The translations under genes were made by a program, and so were the position numbers. The notes under the pieces are model-generated. The model saw only the letters and a program-made list of their open reading frames with translations, had not been told where the DNA came from and made no database searches. Positions 22,542 through 23,211 of a DNA stretch of 23,211 nucleotides are shown here, in pieces; position 1 is the first letter of the stretch, and every line of letters starts with the position of its first letter. The stretch is from contig CAKPLY010000007.1 in assembly GCA_934167825.1 (NCBI GenBank), positions 1 to 23,211 on the forward strand. Direction: 5' to 3'. Source of the DNA: an uncultured Bacilli bacterium. GTDB taxonomy: Bacteria > Bacillota_I > Bacilli_A > RF39 > UBA660.

Positions 22542-23131
22542 TATTTATTAACCATATTATAAAATGTACTTGGCTTAAGACCTAGTTGTTCTATTGCTTC
22601 TTTTGTCCTAATTTCTTTATTCTTCCATTTGCTAACCACAATATCATAATTTTGTGGTTTTTCTATCGTTGGTCTACCAAACTTAATTCCTTTATTCATT
22701 GCTGTTGATATACCTTCTTTTTGTCTTTGCTTAATAAAAGTTCTTTCTTGCTCTGCAACATAAGATAATATTTGTAAAATTAAATCACTAATAAATGTAC
22801 CTAATAAATCTTTATTTTTAGTAGTATCTAATAAAGGCATATCTATAACAACTATATCAGCCTTAATATTCTTTGTAATATCTTTCCACTCATCAATAAT
22901 CATATTATAATTTCTTCCAAGTCTATCAATACTTTTAATAACTAAAATATCATTTTCCCTTAATATATGTTTTAAGATACTATATTGCTCTCTATCAAAA
23001 TCTTTTCCACTTTGTTTATCTATGTAAATATCTCTTTCATCAATGCCATAATCTTTGAATGCTACTATTTGTCTTTCTTCATTTTGTTCTTTACTACTGA
23101 CCCTTGCATAACCAAATATTTTATTTTTCAT
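22538..23131 (-). CDS. Small serine resolvase/invertase
   Basis: 197 residues, the usual length for Tn3-type resolvases. The catalytic domain shows FGYARVSSKEQN with Ser12, YIDKQSGKDFDREQY, and VIKSIDRLGRNYNMI with Asp and both Arg. The long E-helix reads QILSYVAEQERTFIKQRQKEGI. A linker (KFGRPTIEKP) leads to a C-terminal helix-turn-helix (TKEAIEQLGLKPSTFYNMVNKY). All catalytic residues are intact. It would act on paired inverted or direct sites, for example to resolve multimers or to flip a segment. Its sites are not evident nearby. Confidence 0.93.
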   Translation of the reverse strand: MKNKIFGYARVSSKEQNEERQIVAFKDYGIDERDIYIDKQSGKDFDREQYSILKHILRENDILVIKSIDRLGRNYNMIIDEWKDITKNIKADIVVIDMPLLDTTKNKDLLGTFISDLILQILSYVAEQERTFIKQRQKEGISTAMNKGIKFGRPTIEKPQNYDIVVSKWKNKEIRTKEAIEQLGLKPSTFYNMVNKY

Positions 23132-23141
23132 AACATAAAAC

Positions 23142-23210
23142 CTACCTTGCTAAATAATTGCTTGTTTCTCTATATATCTTATCAATGATGTCACAATCAA
23201 AAGTTTTATA
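23142..23210 (-). CDS. 3' end of a further gene, truncated by the window edge
   Basis: An open frame of 22 codons enters from the right edge and ends with TAG (23144-23142), reading YKTFDCDIIDKIYRETSNYL-AR. It ends just before the ribosome site of the resolvase, as in an operon. It is too short to classify, and a chance frame is possible. Confidence 0.4.
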   Translation of the reverse strand, partial: YKTFDCDIIDKIYRETSNYLAR

Positions 23211-23211
23211 G

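Larger units (their letters stand above)
18960..23211. mobile_element. Serine-recombinase-rich integrative element (left part; right end outside the window)
   Basis: A run of genes with mobile-element character follows murE: a large serine recombinase, a recombinase-domain relative, two unknown proteins and a small resolvase, with no housekeeping genes among them. The left limit is uncertain (somewhere in 18700-19100) and no right limit is visible. No phage structural, replication or conjugation gene is seen in the visible part. Confidence 0.65.

Noticed and set aside
1..23211. CRISPR array, insertion-sequence transposase, rRNA genes
   Set aside because: No regularly spaced repeats, no transposase frame and no rRNA sequence were found on either strand.

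Overview
The window comes from an AT-rich, low-GC Gram-positive bacterium with a cell wall. It carries murE, a NagZ-type hexosaminidase and a one-piece ssrA (tmRNA). Genes such as those for YutD, DUF1292, an NfuA/YutI-like protein and a YugI/CvfD-like S1 protein are typical of Bacilli. TGA serves as a stop (response regulator, DUF1292 gene) and Trp is TGG, so the code is table 11, not the Mycoplasma code. A host-associated, probably anaerobic relative of the RF39/Erysipelotrichia/Acholeplasma side of the Firmicutes is a reasonable guess, but taxonomy cannot be fixed from this sequence alone.

Left part (1-12.5 kb) is chromosomal backbone. It holds tRNA-Val(TAC), an S1-domain protein and an Fe-S carrier. 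A probable minus-strand operon of six genes follows (5116 down to 991): a C-terminally membrane-anchored protein, a small helical protein, a secreted/anchored DUF4015-type glycosidase, YutD, a DUF1292 protein and a coiled-coil protein. Next come a 4Fe-4S ferredoxin and a convergent superoxide-dismutase-family protein that lacks one metal ligand. Then come a small membrane protein, a calcium-efflux pair (P-type ATPase plus CaCA exchanger) and a two-component system preceded by a four-codon leader ORF.

Middle part (12.5-19 kb). ssrA has a near-perfect promoter and encodes the tag GNSYNNAVAYA. Directly at its 3' end sits a 1.8-kb degraded mobilizable element bounded by the 14-bp direct repeat CACCAGATTGATAG. 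It contains a broken MobV relaxase gene, a chain of hairpins including what looks like a MobV-type oriT nick site, and a small internally repeated protein. Backbone genes follow: an unknown helical protein, NagZ and MurE.

Right part (about 19 kb to the end) is a second, apparently intact mobile element of unknown extent that runs off the window. It carries three serine-recombinase-family proteins: a large serine recombinase, a stand-alone catalytic-domain relative that has lost the catalytic Ser and Asp, and a small resolvase with a C-terminal HTH. It also has a small unknown protein translationally coupled to the first two, and a divergent Cys-cluster protein with palindromes in its promoter region. 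The coupled trio (unknown small protein, apparently dead recombinase domain, active large recombinase) is the strongest candidate here for an undescribed functional unit.
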